The position numbers and the translations under genes are program-made. Below are positions 25,544 through 38,743 of a stretch of DNA of 64,000 bases, piece by piece (position 1 is the stretch's first letter; each line of letters starts with the position of its first letter). Location of the stretch: the NCBI GenBank assembly GCA_002189035.1, contig NEEC01000010.1:1922001-1986000 (forward strand). Reading direction: 5' to 3'. The notes under the pieces were generated by a model. That model saw only the letters and a program-made list of their open reading frames with translations, did no database searches and had not been told where the DNA came from. Source of the DNA: Utricularia gibba (taxonomy: Eukaryota > Streptophyta > Magnoliopsida > Lamiales > Lentibulariaceae).

Positions 25544-26534
25544 AAGCCCACCATCATCATGTTCCAGACCCCCCGAGAGCTGAGTTATATACACCTGTAC
25601 TTGTACTATTCCTCCGGGAATCATCAGAAACAGACCTGGGGGTTGCTTCTGCTTTCCTCAGTTTTCTTTTTTTTTTTTTTTTTTTGTTTTTGTTGAACCG
25701 ACAGACAGACAGTACGGTTCTCCATTACCAGTTTCACATGTCCCTCTCTAGGGAACCCCAACCGTTAATCTTTTATGTGCGTGTTTTCACGGTGGTCCGG
25801 TCCAATTACGAGCCCATCAGGGCCCACTAACGTGCGTACCATGCCACGCGCGTATGCGTCAAACGTTGACTATTGTTTGATTAACCTATTTTTTTTGTTA
25901 TTAGTAAATATTCTTTTATTTGTTACAGATAAAAAAATAAACATTTTGAATATTGTTAATTTTTTTAAAAAAAATTATTCTGGATTTGAGGATGTGATCT
26001 AATTAGGTTCAATTTCGAATTTTAAAACACAGATCCAATTCACCCATTGATCATCACCATGGATACACAATAAAAAAAAATTAATTGTAATTTGAAATTT
26101 TAATGCAGGATTAATGTTCATAGAAAATTTTAAATGCATTTGATTGGTTGGGATCAAATCCGATTTCAAACGAATAGGCGTACGTTAGTTAGCGTGCGCC
26201 GTGGGACATTTAAGAATATAATGGAGGGCAATAACATGAGAGAAAACCGAAATTACGTGTGTGTATGTCCAGCTTTCCTACAGCAGGCCCCCAAACAAGG
26301 AAAGAAAAATGGCTTCTCGCACATTGATTTTTCCCCTCCACGTAATGGGAGCTCCCCATTCATGATCCAACAACGATTCTGCTTCCCAGATTTCAAATCT
26401 CGAGGACGAAAGGTGAACTCAATCGCCATGTTCCTGCCATCGCCATTTTTTCTGTTCCATCAATTTTTGCATGTGTGTTGTTCGTTTACAGGTGTCCGGC
26501 TGATGGGCTGCGTAACGCCTTCGTAGTGGCAAAA
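25544..26534. other. Intergenic region, PGI to REN1-like gene
   Basis: About 1 kb containing the PGI 3' end, a T-rich run near 25667-25684, an AT-rich stretch (25880-26110) and then the leader of the REN1-like gene. A rightward open frame at 26134-26526 has no recognisable domain and lies where the 5' untranslated exon would be, so I do not call it. Confidence 0.5.
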
Positions 26535-29500
26535 ATGACGAATGTGAATGCGGTTGCGGACGTATCCACGGTGCGGTCTAGAATGTGATCGCTCTGCTCT
26601 TGTTTATTCTATAATGCGTTGTAGCGTTTCAGGCTGAGGGAGGCGTGAAAAATGAGCATCCTCCACCAGCTGTGCCTTCCAGCCCCGCACTTCATGCGGG
26701 GAGCAAGGTATTCTATTCCTTTATTGGTCGTTTTGTGAGTGGTGCCCATGGAGGTGACGTTGATCCGTCACTGCTGATGCTAATCTTCGGATTTTCGTAA
26801 TGTTGTTGGAAAACGAAACCTTTATCGTATACAATAGTAGAAGATAGCTATTCTGAATGAGCAATTCATTTGGGTTCACTTTCGCTGTCATTGTAATAAG
26901 TAGCTCCTCATATATTATTACCTTGCAGGTTTACAAAAGCGGGCCACTTTATTTGTCATCGAAAGGTTGGTTGGTCGATTTTATCTAAATGCTATGTGTA
27001 AGCTTGATGCTTCTTTCTCCTATGATCCTTCTGGTATTCTATAAATATATGCAGGAATTGGATGGACTTCATGGAAGAAAAGATGGTTCATTTTGACACA
27101 AACCTCTCTGGTTTTCTATAGGATCGATCCTGTAAGTTTCATTACCTTTGGTAAATTGCTCTGCATTTAAAAATGGCACCAATCCAGCAAATACAAACTG
27201 TGTTGGAATTCAGCAAAGTATCTTCGTGTTTTTTTTTTTGGTTTAATTATCAAAGATCACAACCTTGCTGATTCATTCTTTGTCCAGAATGTCGTCCCTC
27301 AGAAGGGGAGTGAGGTCAACTTAACTCTCGGAGGCATTGACCTCAATAGTTCAGGCAGGTTGGCTTTTACTTGCTTTCCTTCCAACTGTATAGTTTCATG
27401 CATCCTTGTGTATTTTATATTCTTTGGTACTGAAAATCTTGAATTTTTGCATGTTTCCGACAACTTAATATCAAATGTATCTAGTTATCATTGCCGTTTT
27501 GCAGTGTGGTAGTCAAAGAAGAAAAAAAATTAATAACCGTGTTGTTCACTGATGGTCGTGATGGACGAACTTTCACACTCAAGGTGCTGTTCTATTTCTT
27601 TTCATCACTGAAATTTAAAGAGCATAACCACTATGTTATCCTTCATTGTTTGGAGATTCTCTTTTTATATCCATGCCTGATTTGATGTTCACGTGCCAGA
27701 GACTCGTTTGAAAGCTGTGAATTATACTCCTGTCAAATTGTAGGCCAATTTTCTACGATCTATCTAATCAATTCTTCACTGCCACATTTGTATATGGTTC
27801 CAATAACACAGGCAGAAACACTGGAGGATTTGCACGAATGGAAGTCTGCACTTGAAGAAGCTCTCTCACATGCCCCCAATGCACCTCATGTTGTGGGACA
27901 AAATGGTGTATTTAGGAATGATCACTCAAATGCAGCTGATGTTACTTCAGAACAATGTATGTTAGCTGGAATACTACTTTCCATTATAACCTAATAAAAC
28001 TTGATTGCTGTTCAATAGAAGAACATTATAGAAAGTCTTGTTATAGCCTTTCGTACAGTGATGAATTACTAAGCCTGCTTTTCACATCTAAAACATGAAA
28101 ACCAGCCAAGTTTTGGAGTTTAGTATTGTATTGAAGTTTAACAGTTAAAAATATTATTTATTTTCCCATGCCCTTCTTTAGATACACATTCTCTTTATGA
28201 ACTAAGATGGAGAATAATTGGAATGCTGTTTATCCCATGAAGCATTATAAAATGTCTTGATTTTCACATGGCGCCCTGGATATGTACCGTACTCACATAT
28301 GTTTTCACCATTTTAGTTTCTCATTTTTAAAGTTTTAGAATTCCTAAATAGAAATTTACATAGCCTCTTTGCTTGTAGCAAAAGACAGAATGGCCGTGAA
28401 ATCCTTGGTAACTGGACGCCCTATTCTGCTTGCTCTTGAAGACATCGATGGTACCCCATCTTTTTTGGAAAAAGCTCTAAGGTTCATTGAAGAATGTGGT
28501 AAGCCTTTTTTTCTTCACTCTTGCTTCTATAAATATTTTAAGCTTTTCGAGCTTTTCGTGTTCAAAGTTCATACCCACAGTGTATATATTCTGTCTTACA
28601 TGCTCTCTTTAGAGTTTATTATAACTTGGATTCCGTTTGACCATTTCTATCTGCCTTTTGATGACAAAATAACACCATCCATTTGCCTCTTGAAGTTGTT
28701 TTATTTATATATTGAAGTTATTTTGCAGGGATAAAGACAGAAGGTATCTTACGGCAAGCTGCAGACGTAGAAGACGTCAAGCATCGTATTCAAGAATATG
28801 AAAAAGGTTTCATTGCAGCCAAACTATGTTTCTTAGTTTTTACCTTACGGGGATTATCTGGGCATTTATAGAAACTCACTGGGCGATCCAGTATACCATG
28901 ATTGTTCAATGAAAGTGATTTAGTTTCTGATACCTTTGTGATGATCCTTGAATGATAGTGGGGTGTAATTTAGTTTTTGATAACTTCATCAAATAATGGC
29001 AGCATTTTGTCTGACATGTTCAGGGAAAATTGAATTTTCAACTGAGGATCCACATATTATAGCCGATTGCATAAAGGTGTTATTGATTTAAAGTTCATGA
29101 AGAACTGCATTTCCTTATAGTTATCATTCTCTTCTATTGGATTTCTTTTAATCTGTTTCATTAATTATGACCAGTATGTTCTTCGTGAGCTACCATCACC
29201 ACCAGTTCCTGCTTCTTGCTGCAAGGCTCTGCTTGAAGCATACCGTAAGCCTTCTCTCTGATTATTTCTACATGTATTTTCTCGGTTGCGTTTAAGTGCA
29301 CCTGTATATTGTCATCTATAGGGACTGACCGAAGCATGAAAGTTAATGCCATGCGTACTGCAATATGTGAAACCTTTCCAGAACCTAATCGTCGCTTATT
29401 ACAAAGGTAGCATAGTTTCAAAAATACTTTATTTTTATAATCTGGAAGTCGCTATCATACTTCCTTTGTTTTCTATTTTCTGGTCAGCCTGATAATGTTA

Positions 29501-32500
29501 TTCAACTGTGTTCAGCTGCTTTTCCATTTCCATGCAGATGTTTAATCCTTGTTATTTGAATTTGCCTTTCATTAAGTTTTGGGAAATTTTTTCCTTCTTG
29601 ATAAGTGAGGCATCCTTAACATTTTGAGCTATTCACATTTACTTGGCATCTCATCCATCAGAATTCTAATGATGATGCAAGCTGTGGCTTCTCAAAAAGC
29701 TGTGAACAGAATGAGCGTATCAGCTGTGGCAGCTTGCATGGCTCCCTTACTTCTCCGACCACTTCTTGCTGGTGATTGTGATATTGATCATGATTTCGAT
29801 ATGGGAGGTGATGGCTCTGTCCAGCTTTTGCAAGCAGCTGCTGCAGCGAATCATGCTCAAGCGATTGTTATTACATTGCTCGAGGAATATCATAATGTAT
29901 TTGGGGTATGGTTGCATTATGACTGCTAAATATATGTCCTCTTGCCTTTTGTGCGTCTTCTCTGGCCATTTCATTTTGTTAAGTTACATGATCCAAGATA
30001 CAAGGCAAGGAGAGTGTCAGAAATTATTTGGAATCCTACTTTTTTATTTGAATTGTAGTTTATGCTATTTACTGCTAACCCTTCAAAATGGTTTCTAGGA
30101 TGGTGCCATGACGCATGAGCCTTATACGGATTCAGAAGAAAGTGGGAGCGAGAGTGAGGAGATTACAGATGGTGACGATAACTATGATGATGATGAGGAG
30201 GAGGATGAGGATGAGGAGGAGGAGGAGGAGGAGGAGAAGGAGGAGGAGGAGGAGGGTGAGGATGATACTGATGATGATGGTGAGGAAGTATCGGAAGACT
30301 CTAGATCTGATGTGGATGAAAGTGCTGAGCATGAATCAGTTTCAGCTAGTAGCATGAAGGTTGAAGACCCTTCCAAGGAAAAGGTTACACGAGGCCTTCA
30401 GTTTTTGTAATGCCTTTCTTTTTACCTCATTTTGAGTTTGGTTTCAATACTGAATCAGTAACTTTTGAAAATGCAGATCCCTATTGCTCGTAGTCCTGGG
30501 TCTGACTCTTCTGAAGTGGATCGTGTTCTTGAAGCCAGTCGAAGTCTATCATCAAAAAAACATGATGTGCCGTTGATTCGGCATGATGTTAATGAAGTAG
30601 ATGGTAATGTTCTGAATCCTGGTGAAGTAAAACCGAAGGCTGATGACACATCTGAATCAGCTGAAGCTGATAATGGTGAAGCATCACTGGCCAAACTATC
30701 ATCGGAGCCACGGCAAATTGCTGCACCCAACATCCGCCGACCCACTGCTTTGGGTCGTACCCCTGTAAGTACATTGCATACTCAATCTTCTGTAACATTG
30801 ATTGTGTTTTTTTTTTAAAAAAAACATTGATTGTACTTGTGGAGTATGGAAACAAGGGAGATGTTTCAGGATGAGGATTAGTGCAGTATGAAAAACTAGC
30901 GGTCCTCTATGTATTACCGCACCATACGTGGCTTCGTTTCCTAGTTTTCTAGAAAAGGATTGTTGCTTGGTTTGTAGTCATGAGATGCCATTTCAACTTT
31001 AAACATATTTTCGGTATTGGATTCCAGGGAAAGAAGAATCTTTCAATGGAATCCATTGATCTTCCTGTAGAAAATACGTAAGTGATCATCTCTCAAACTC
31101 CCACCCCATTTATCTTCTTTTATTTAAAGCACCAATGAGATCCTCTGATATCACACTCAATCTTCTGTAACATTGATTGTGTTTTTTTTTTTTTTGGTTT
31201 TGGAAAGAGTGGAAATCCAAAATGTTAACCCAGCTGAAAAGGATCTTGAGCTCAAAATCTCAAATGAGGTAAGGCGAGAGTACAGATTTCCATGCTAAGG
31301 CTTCATTCGTCTCTTCTGGCTAATGTTAACCGAATGTTTATGGTAGCAGGCTACTACTGTGAGAGTGATTCTTCAAGACACTCTCAAGATGCGGAAGCAT
31401 GATTTATCCGAACGGCGTGTAGCTCTTGAGAAGGATGTAAGGAACTTTTTTTAAAATTGACCTGAAAGTTTTCTTCTGTCATAGCATCAGTTTATTTCTA
31501 ATACAACACTTTATTTGTCTCCATGCTTACCATTGAAATATTTGAATAGCTTGAGGATGAACTTAAATTGTAGGTAGCACGCCTACAAGTGCAGTTGCAA
31601 AAGGAGATGAGCCTGAGAACAGCACTTGAAGCGTCTTCGAGAAATTCAAAAATGCCTTTATCTTTTTCATCACTGATTGATGAGAAGGTCTGAGCGTGAT
31701 ATTCGTTCTATATGTTTTCACTCGCAGAAAATATGATCATCTTGAGAAGTAACCAAGTAATATTACTTTTAGATGAAGGCCGATCTGGAGGAAATCTCTC
31801 AAGCAGAGACAGATATCCAAAATCTGAAGAAGCAGGCTGATGATCTTGATTTTCAGCTCCATGAACAGCGTGAACAAAATTCTAGGATTGGACAGCAGCT
31901 TCATCAAAATTTCATGGATTATCAATCAAAAGTGTGAGTATATACATATTTCCTTTGGCTATAGAAAAACAGGGAAACTGCTATGCCAAAGTCTGGGACA
32001 AAACCTGAGTTGGCTTTCTCCAAATTCCTACCTGGGTTTTATTTTTTCGTAATCCTGGTTGCAGGAAGGATAAAAAGGTGGACGATAGAGTCACAGTTAT
32101 GGCAAGCACACCTGACAAATCTTCTGCAGTTAAGGTGCGTTACTTACACCCTTCAACAGTCATGCATTAGTGTTTATCAGAGAGAATCATTTCCATGTTA
32201 ACAATGCCTGTGTCATACAAAATCATGTTGTTGGACCTGAGCCAGCCAACAGATGCTGCTGTTCAGTCAAAAGCAACTAATAATCCGAAGTTGGCAAATA
32301 CCCCACAAAATCCAAAGGCGACAATTTCTCCTCAAAATACCAAGAGTAAAGATGTCCATAACTCAAAGAATGCTGGAGTTTCTGCTGTTGTGTCCACCGT
32401 AGATAAACCTGGAACTACCATAACTAGAAAGGCGAGTACAAGGACTGAGGTTGGTCTCTTTCATACCTGCCTTGTTTGTGTAGTTGGATCTTATTTATAT

Positions 32501-33103
32501 ACTGCGTAAATAAATACTGATGCTTCACTTCTGCTCTTAGCGCCAACAGTTGACGACTTTTCTCATATTGCACGCATGTTGAGAAAAAATCATGATCGTC
32601 CCTTGTTGGCGCAAATAGCACACTTATATTTAAATGCACCAAAATAAGATTGCATCAAGTGCAAGGTCACTGAAAAATAGCTCCTGCTTGTGTCATAGGG
32701 CTCTAGTTCTACGACTTCTGCTCTGTCAAAGCTTACAAACAGACTTAACTTCTTGAAGGAACGAACTTCACAAATCACAACCGAGCTGCAGAGCATGGAC
32801 AAAGTTCGTCATTCAACTCAGCCACTCCCATACTCTGCACCAGGTAAAGGATTTGATCCTCACCAGTCCCTTGAAAAGCCGGACAAACATCAAGAACCGA
32901 AACTGCATGCCTCGGAGAAAAGCCTTGAACATGAAAGGAATGAATCACATCGTAATTCTGGTCCGCACCCTCCTCATATGAGCGAAAAAGGTGAATCAGA
33001 AGGCAGCAACCACAGCCTCCTAGACTGGGGAAGGTCTGAGAGCTATTCAACTATGGACAAAGATCATCATTCTAAGGTCACTCCAAGAACATTTTCTAGA
33101 TGA
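26535..33103 (+). CDS. REN1: REN1-type Rho GTPase-activating protein (PH-RhoGAP-coiled coil)
   Basis: About 965 residues from 23 exons. The start is the ATG at 26535; the first donor could be at 26562 or 26571, both in phase. The PH domain (about residues 38-150) opens VYKSGPLYLSSKGIGWTSW and ends in LEDLHEWKSALEEAL. The RhoGAP domain (about 190-375) contains PSFLEKALRFIEECG, the arginine-finger segment EGILRQAADVEDV and AVAACMAPLLLRPLLAG. A very acidic Glu/Asp stretch, a Ser-rich linker and a coiled coil (about 620-740, DLEEISQAETDIQNLKKQAD) follow, then a basic Ser/Asn-rich tail. Arabidopsis REN1 inactivates ROP1 at the pollen tube tip and its relatives are similar in length. All exon phases fit and the frame is intact to the TGA at 33101. 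Confidence 0.95.
30186..30262 (+). repeat. GAG/GAT trinucleotide tract encoding an acidic run in the REN1-like protein
   Basis: A purine-rich run of mainly GAG, with GAT at its ends, inside exon 14 of the REN1-like gene encodes an almost unbroken Glu/Asp stretch of about 25 residues. The frame stays open on both sides. Such tracts expand and contract easily, so the length may vary between alleles. Confidence 0.9.
30780..30815 (+). repeat. 36-base direct repeat, copy 1 (REN1-like intron 15)
   Basis: Starts ACTCAATCTTCTGTAACATT and ends in a T run. The same sequence recurs at 31155-31190 in the next intron, 375 bases downstream. Copy 1 lies just after the donor of exon 15 and is followed by a second partial CATTGATTGT. 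Confidence 0.85.
31155..31190 (+). repeat. 36-base direct repeat, copy 2 (REN1-like intron 16)
   Basis: Second copy of the repeat at 30780. Here its T run lies just upstream of the acceptor of exon 17 (acceptor at about 31208), so it may serve as the polypyrimidine tract. Confidence 0.85.
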
Positions 33104-33820
33104 TGCCTGCTCACTTTCTATGACATGTGTCACGGGAAATGCTGGTGTTGGGAGCTGCTCCGTGAAGATACTCTGGTGCTTGTTCATTTTCTTTTTTTGG
33201 AGAACTCTGCTCTGTTGTACATGAATTCTCTTAACTCTTATCAGATTGACTAAAAAAGGGATGTAGCTCCAGCTCCAGGTCTGAGACCGAGGTTCATTGC
33301 AATGATAGTGGGAAGACATTATAAACATTTGAAAAGTTAAGGACAAATGTAGGAATCAACGATAGCTCAAAAAGCGGTATCAGTGCAGACATATAATATA
33401 TATGGATAGCAACATATCAATGTGTACATTATGTACAGGCCAATTATGTGAGCTGAAGCAGGAAACAGAGAGCGCAGAACAAAATGAGGAAACAAAACTG
33501 CACATTCCCTCAAAACTCAATGCTTCCTAACTTCATTCCTATCTCAGTTATCTAACATGTGAGCAAGATTTATTTAGCCCTAGATGATTAGTTCTCGCTG
33601 CAGTGACGAACTACAGATGACTTTGTTACGCCCCTGCATCTGAATTCTCTATATTCTACATGCACAGAACCATATCCCTGATTCTGATGATAAGTACCTG
33701 TAAGTTAAAATACTCCAGCCCCTGGTGTGCTGACTGTTGACAAGGTGTGGCGGCAACCGATAGTGTACATGAATCGGAGGTCACCGTTCAATCCCGCAAC
33801 TTTCCAATGTCGCTTGATAT
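33104..33820. other. Convergent 3' region between REN1-like and UBP genes
   Basis: About 720 bases between two facing stop codons. It must hold both 3' ends, possibly overlapping. I see no open frame with family features. Confidence 0.6.
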
Positions 33821-36800
33821 TTAATCCAAGTTTTCACCAGAGCTCGATGATTCTCGATTGCTGGTCTCTGTGCTGGTTGATCCACCTTCAGAGAAGAAGG
33901 ATGAGGAATACTCACTCGACGACTCGTCAGAGGTTGAACCTGTGTTTCTTTTGCGCAGGTAGCCACTCAACCCTGCAACTGAGGAAGCATTCCACGCATC
34001 CAGAGGATGACCTCCAATTTTTCCGCTGGCCTTATCTTTTCTAGGATCATGGAGATGGACTAAGCTCCGGGCTAGCCTTGGGGAACGAGGCGAACACCTG
34101 AGATTCAAGTGACGTTAATGCCGGAAGGGATAACCATAACTTTTTCAAATGCTAGTAGTTACCTTGCATAGAAAAGCATGTAAGCATCTCTAGATAATAC
34201 CTTTTCCAGCTTCACTTCCTCGACCTAAGCAAGACAAATGTCATAGCATGTCCCCTCATTTAACGACCAGAAACAAAACGAAAGAGGATTGAAGAGCATA
34301 CCTTGTTGTCATTAGCCTCAAACCATCGTCTCCGATTGTTCTGTACATAGCAGATGTAATGACCAGAAAGTGAAAAGTCAAGGTGAACCACCACACAGTA
34401 GAGATGGTAAACCGGGGATTGGTCACTCGTTCCACTCATGTATGGAGCTAGGTCCAGAAACTCAGGAAACTCGACTCTCTTATTTAGCTTTCCACATTTT
34501 CCACTCTGTGATAAAAATATCATAAGTTAGAGAGAAAGGTAAAAAAAAAAAAGTCGAACTTCAACGGCAAACTAACTAATCTCAGACACCTGAAATCTTT
34601 TAAGAGCAATCGTGAGGACATTTGGTGCCTCCAATACTCTCAGCTTCTTTTTTGCTTTCACATAGGACTTACATCTGTGACATAAGAAGAAAATCAGTGG
34701 CTGGTATTTTAGGAAACAATAAGCCACATATATGTGGCACCCGGTAAAAATAAGGAGCATCTAAATGACCCATTTTCTCTGTGATTCATCAAGACTTAAC
34801 TTAAAACCAACTTCATGCTAGTTAGAACAGAAAATGAAGGATATCCCCAATTAATCGATTATATGCGAGTTAGGTGTCATTAAAGAGCATACCTGCTGCA
34901 ATGATACTTGTTTTCGCCATCCAGGATTTCAGAGCGGGTGAACTGGCATAAAGCATCTTCTAGAGTAGATACATCTCCATCTATCTCAACGGCTAAGTCC
35001 ATCATCCTTTCATGCTGCTCGGAGATACCACCACATCGCAAGCACTCAATCTGCGCTTTGAATTCTAGAAGTTACAATCTTCACTCAAAGATAGTGGTGT
35101 GTACATGAAGGGATCAGGTTTGGCTACCTTTGAGCGGAGGTAGCCCCCAAATGTGAAACTCAAGAGAGTCGTTTCTTCATCCATAGGGGTTGGCACCTTA
35201 GCTCCAGCTTCCCTCAGGCAAGCAAGTTGCATACAGTCAATAGCATACCTGGAAAATTGAAAAATACATGTTGGGCTGAGAAATGGCACAACCCCCAAAG
35301 AATAATGTAAAATCATTGGAAAACCAACCTAAGAAACTCATGAGCATCTTCTTCCCTTCCATGGACCAGATGACTTCCGATGCTATTTATCTTTGACATT
35401 ATCCGACCTGGTGACACCGGATATCTTCCTGTATGGATTTTCTTAACCAAGTCTTCAAACTCACAGGAGAAGCACCATTCTGTTCTTTGGCCTATCGTGT
35501 GTAGAGGATGCACATAAGGAAAGTATATTAGAACATTCACGTTTTCATACTTCCAAATTCTGAGAGCGATAGATAAGATGCAACTCACAGTATTTTGAAT
35601 GCAGCCCTTGGAGAAAATAGGCTGTAAGAGGTGGGGTAAACACCAAGCACTGAATCACAGCATTTGCATAGCAGCTGCAGAATTTCTGTATGTTAGAGGT
35701 AACATTTTTCACAAATTTTGAGGTAAAGATACTCTTTCATTGCAAAATAAATTTCAACGTTTCAGCAGAAAACTAGGACCCTAGTTTCTAAAAACCTCCC
35801 AGTACAAAGTACATAGGAAACAGGTATACACAAATCATTGATCTGCCGTTTTATTGTAGAATGTAAGAAGAAAAAAAAGGTTGCAGCCTCACCTATTTCC
35901 ACAATTTATAAGTCCACAAGGGGATAATTCAACCTCATTCCAGTTGTAAAGCTTCACAAAATGTTCATATGAAAATGAACCCTGCCAAAAGAAAAGGTCA
36001 AATTATCTTTACTCTAATAGAGTAAAAATGAAACAAAACTATCATTCCCACCTTATATGTACCAATGATCCCATCCAAGGTACGGGAAGCTCCAACCTGG
36101 TGCACAATTCCCGTGTTATGATGACCATCTCTGGATCCAGCAGCCTCAGAATATCCATCCTTTTTCATCAAGCGCACTTCATTCTTACAGGCTATTTCAT
36201 TTCCTCTGGAGTTCAATTGAAGTGTGCTGGGGCTAGAAAACGCATAATTTTTGGAGGGTTCCAATTTGTTTACTTGGCATTTCCTAACCTCCAAAATAAT
36301 TGTGTCATTTTCGTGTCCAAGTTGCCCCTGCTGCAAAGAGTGCGGGCTATTGCATCCAGATGTATGCTTGGTTGGATTCTGCTCCTTGCACGTGCTTTCA
36401 AGAACATGAGAAGAGGACACTTTAGATTCCTCGGTAGAGTTCACGTCTGATGAACTACTACTCCTTGAATTTTGAACTGGTAGTTTGCTACTCAAAGAAC
36501 GGTGTCTCAGCTTGACGTCAGATTCACTTGCTTCCAATGATGGAGATACGACAGTTGCCTTTGCTGATGTAGAAGGCCCATTCTCTATGGATGTGTTCTT
36601 ACCTGAACTGGAGATTTTGATACTGGTGTTGACAAACTCATTAGCTGCATCTATCTTGGAACTGTTGCGATCACTGTTTTCCTCCCAGGAACTACTAGAT
36701 GGTGTAGAAGGCTCGGTAATCGAATGGTCTTCAGAGTCCACTGAACTGCAGTCAGATGAAACTGAAGATCTAGACTTTTCATCCGATGCACTTGAGAAGT

Positions 36801-37767
36801 CAAAGTGCCCAGGATTTGTTGAATTAGACCGATCTGAGAAGAGTGGTTTCACTGTCTCTGAGTTCATTGATGCACTCCATCTGCCTACTGCATTCCCTTC
36901 TTCCAATCTCTCACTACTGGTATGAGTCAAGCTTTTTGAAATGGTGGATGGAGCATGAATATCAGAAGGTGAGTTGAATAGGACCTTAAAATTCCCATCT
37001 GAAGTTTTCACATCAGTAGCTTCGGTTCCAGATCCCATATTCTCCTCAAATCCTTGAGGGACAGAGCTTGAGAACTTATGTCCATGAGATAACCCAACTG
37101 CTCCAGCAGTTTTCTGCCCTTCAAACTCGGTATCATGGTTAAACTCAAAAACACGAGAGTACACTCCAGCATCAGATTTTCGCTGAGCGGACAAGATTGG
37201 GCATTCATCTCTGTGACCCTGACGCCAATGAATAATCTGACACTTCCCAGAGCTGCAACATAATGTGATATAAGTACGGACTGGAACATCCAAATGCTAT
37301 GGCAAACAACGCTGAATTGATATCTTAAAAGGCAAAAAATTAAGAAAAAACAATCAGATAATTTTCTCAAATCCAAAACCATTAAAACAAAACCCTTTGC
37401 ACTGCTTCCAAAGTGGCCAATCAGCATACCAGTAATGAACGGATTTGCACTGCTTGCATCTCGTTGTGGTGGGGATGCCACAGACCTCACAGAGATACTG
37501 GACGTGCCTGGCAGGAGATGACGCCGAAAACGACGAAATCGGTTCCTCCACCCCCGGCTCAAAGTTCATAACCGAACCATATTTTCGGTAGCTAGCGGAG
37601 GCTTCAAGCTCAGCCCTTGAAGCCTCTGCCGCTGCCAACGCCATCCGTCTTCTCATCTCCTGATTCCGAGCAACCATTGCCCTCCATTTCCACCGTGCCA
37701 CAAACCACCCAATCCCTACCACAACCAGCACACCCAGAAAAGATGCAGGATTCACAATAAAAGACAT
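33821..37767 (-). CDS. UBP16: Ubiquitin-specific protease with MYND zinc finger (UBP15/16 group)
   Basis: Deubiquitinase of 927 residues in 11 exons: 37767-37430, 37252-36052, 35981-35893, 35674-35589, 35491-35329, 35248-35128, 35050-34893, 34674-34590, 34505-34302, 34224-34163 and 34097-33821. The N-terminus has one membrane segment ([17 protein letters not shown]). A MYND finger spans the first intron ([21 protein letters not shown], then [17 protein letters not shown]). A long Ser-rich linker follows. The catalytic Cys box is [18 protein letters not shown], split by an intron; the His box is [16 protein letters not shown]. This architecture is shared by Arabidopsis UBP15-UBP19. I favour UBP16 because its homologue neighbours REN1 in Arabidopsis, but the paralogue call is an inference. 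The frame is intact. Confidence 0.93.
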
Positions 37768-38743
37768 TTACAGTCGTTCAAAACAACCACCGCGATGGAT
37801 CAAATCGCATCGAGGAAAACCCAATTTTCTTCGAAATTCATAGATCACTCTTTCTCCTTCAACACAACTTCACCCGCAATCAACCCAGATGAAAACCCAC
37901 CCAACTCGATCGAGATTTACACTAGTATCCCCTAAACCCTCCTCCACTGCCCGATACTCCTGGAAAACCCACCACCCCCAGACAGTTAAACGATCGTGAT
38001 TTCAGGCGCAAGAAACTCTACAGTGGACACAAAGAAAAACCCAGAACTCCCGTAATTCTCCCAAGAAAATATTTTCCGAAAGGTAGAAGGAAATTTACAT
38101 TCCTTTCCCACGAGCTACGAAATGTCTGAAAATAAATGTTCAAGATTTCCATATACTTTTGTCTTCTTCTTTCAATTGCAAGAATCAAATCAACAGAATC
38201 TCATCCTCAATTTTCAAACCCCATGAAAATACTCCCACACCAAGAAAAGCATAACCCTTTCTTCAAGGATTTGGAGTTCCGACAGTTTTCCTCGAATTTT
38301 TAAAATCATATTATTGCACCAAAAATTTACGTAGAAAAAGCTTTATATTTTCTAATTTCAAAAAAGGTTTTCTAAAATTAATATATTTGATTTTCCAGTT
38401 TTGCCCTTTGATTGCTTTTCCGAAACGTGTGCGGCGAGTGAGTATCGAATCTTTCCGTGTGACGTGGCACTGGGTGACGCGGTTTAGTTTTTCTCATACG
38501 GTGTGCCCGCGATGCAGAGGAGTACGAGGGCTTTCTTTTCTTGTTTGATTGCAGCAACGGCTAGGTGTGTCTCCAGTTTGAACTTCGAACTTCAAGTTCT
38601 GCAATCACGCCACCGCGACCGGGCAGGTATTTCTTTTCCGGAACGGGTGCGCCGATATGGGTGGTTTTTACGAGTTTACGGTTTTTCTTTTTCAGATCTC
38701 GAGAATCTCAGGCTCTAGTTTTGAATTGTTTTGACGTTTTGAG
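37768..38743. promoter_or_regulatory. Shared divergent promoter region of the UBP and coiled-coil genes
   Basis: The two start codons lie 976 bases apart and point away from each other, so this interval carries both promoters and leaders. A TGACGTGGCA motif at 38460-38469 (bZIP-type ACGT core), followed by GGGTGACGCG, is the clearest candidate element. No gene is visible inside. Confidence 0.45.

Noticed and set aside
26134-26526. 130-codon rightward frame before the REN1-like gene
   Set aside because: It lies in the presumed 5' leader and has no domain or good start context.
30115-30376. Arg/Met-rich, Leu/Ile-rich and poly-Ser frames over the GAG tract
   Set aside because: They are shifted or antisense readings of the trinucleotide run within REN1 exon 14.
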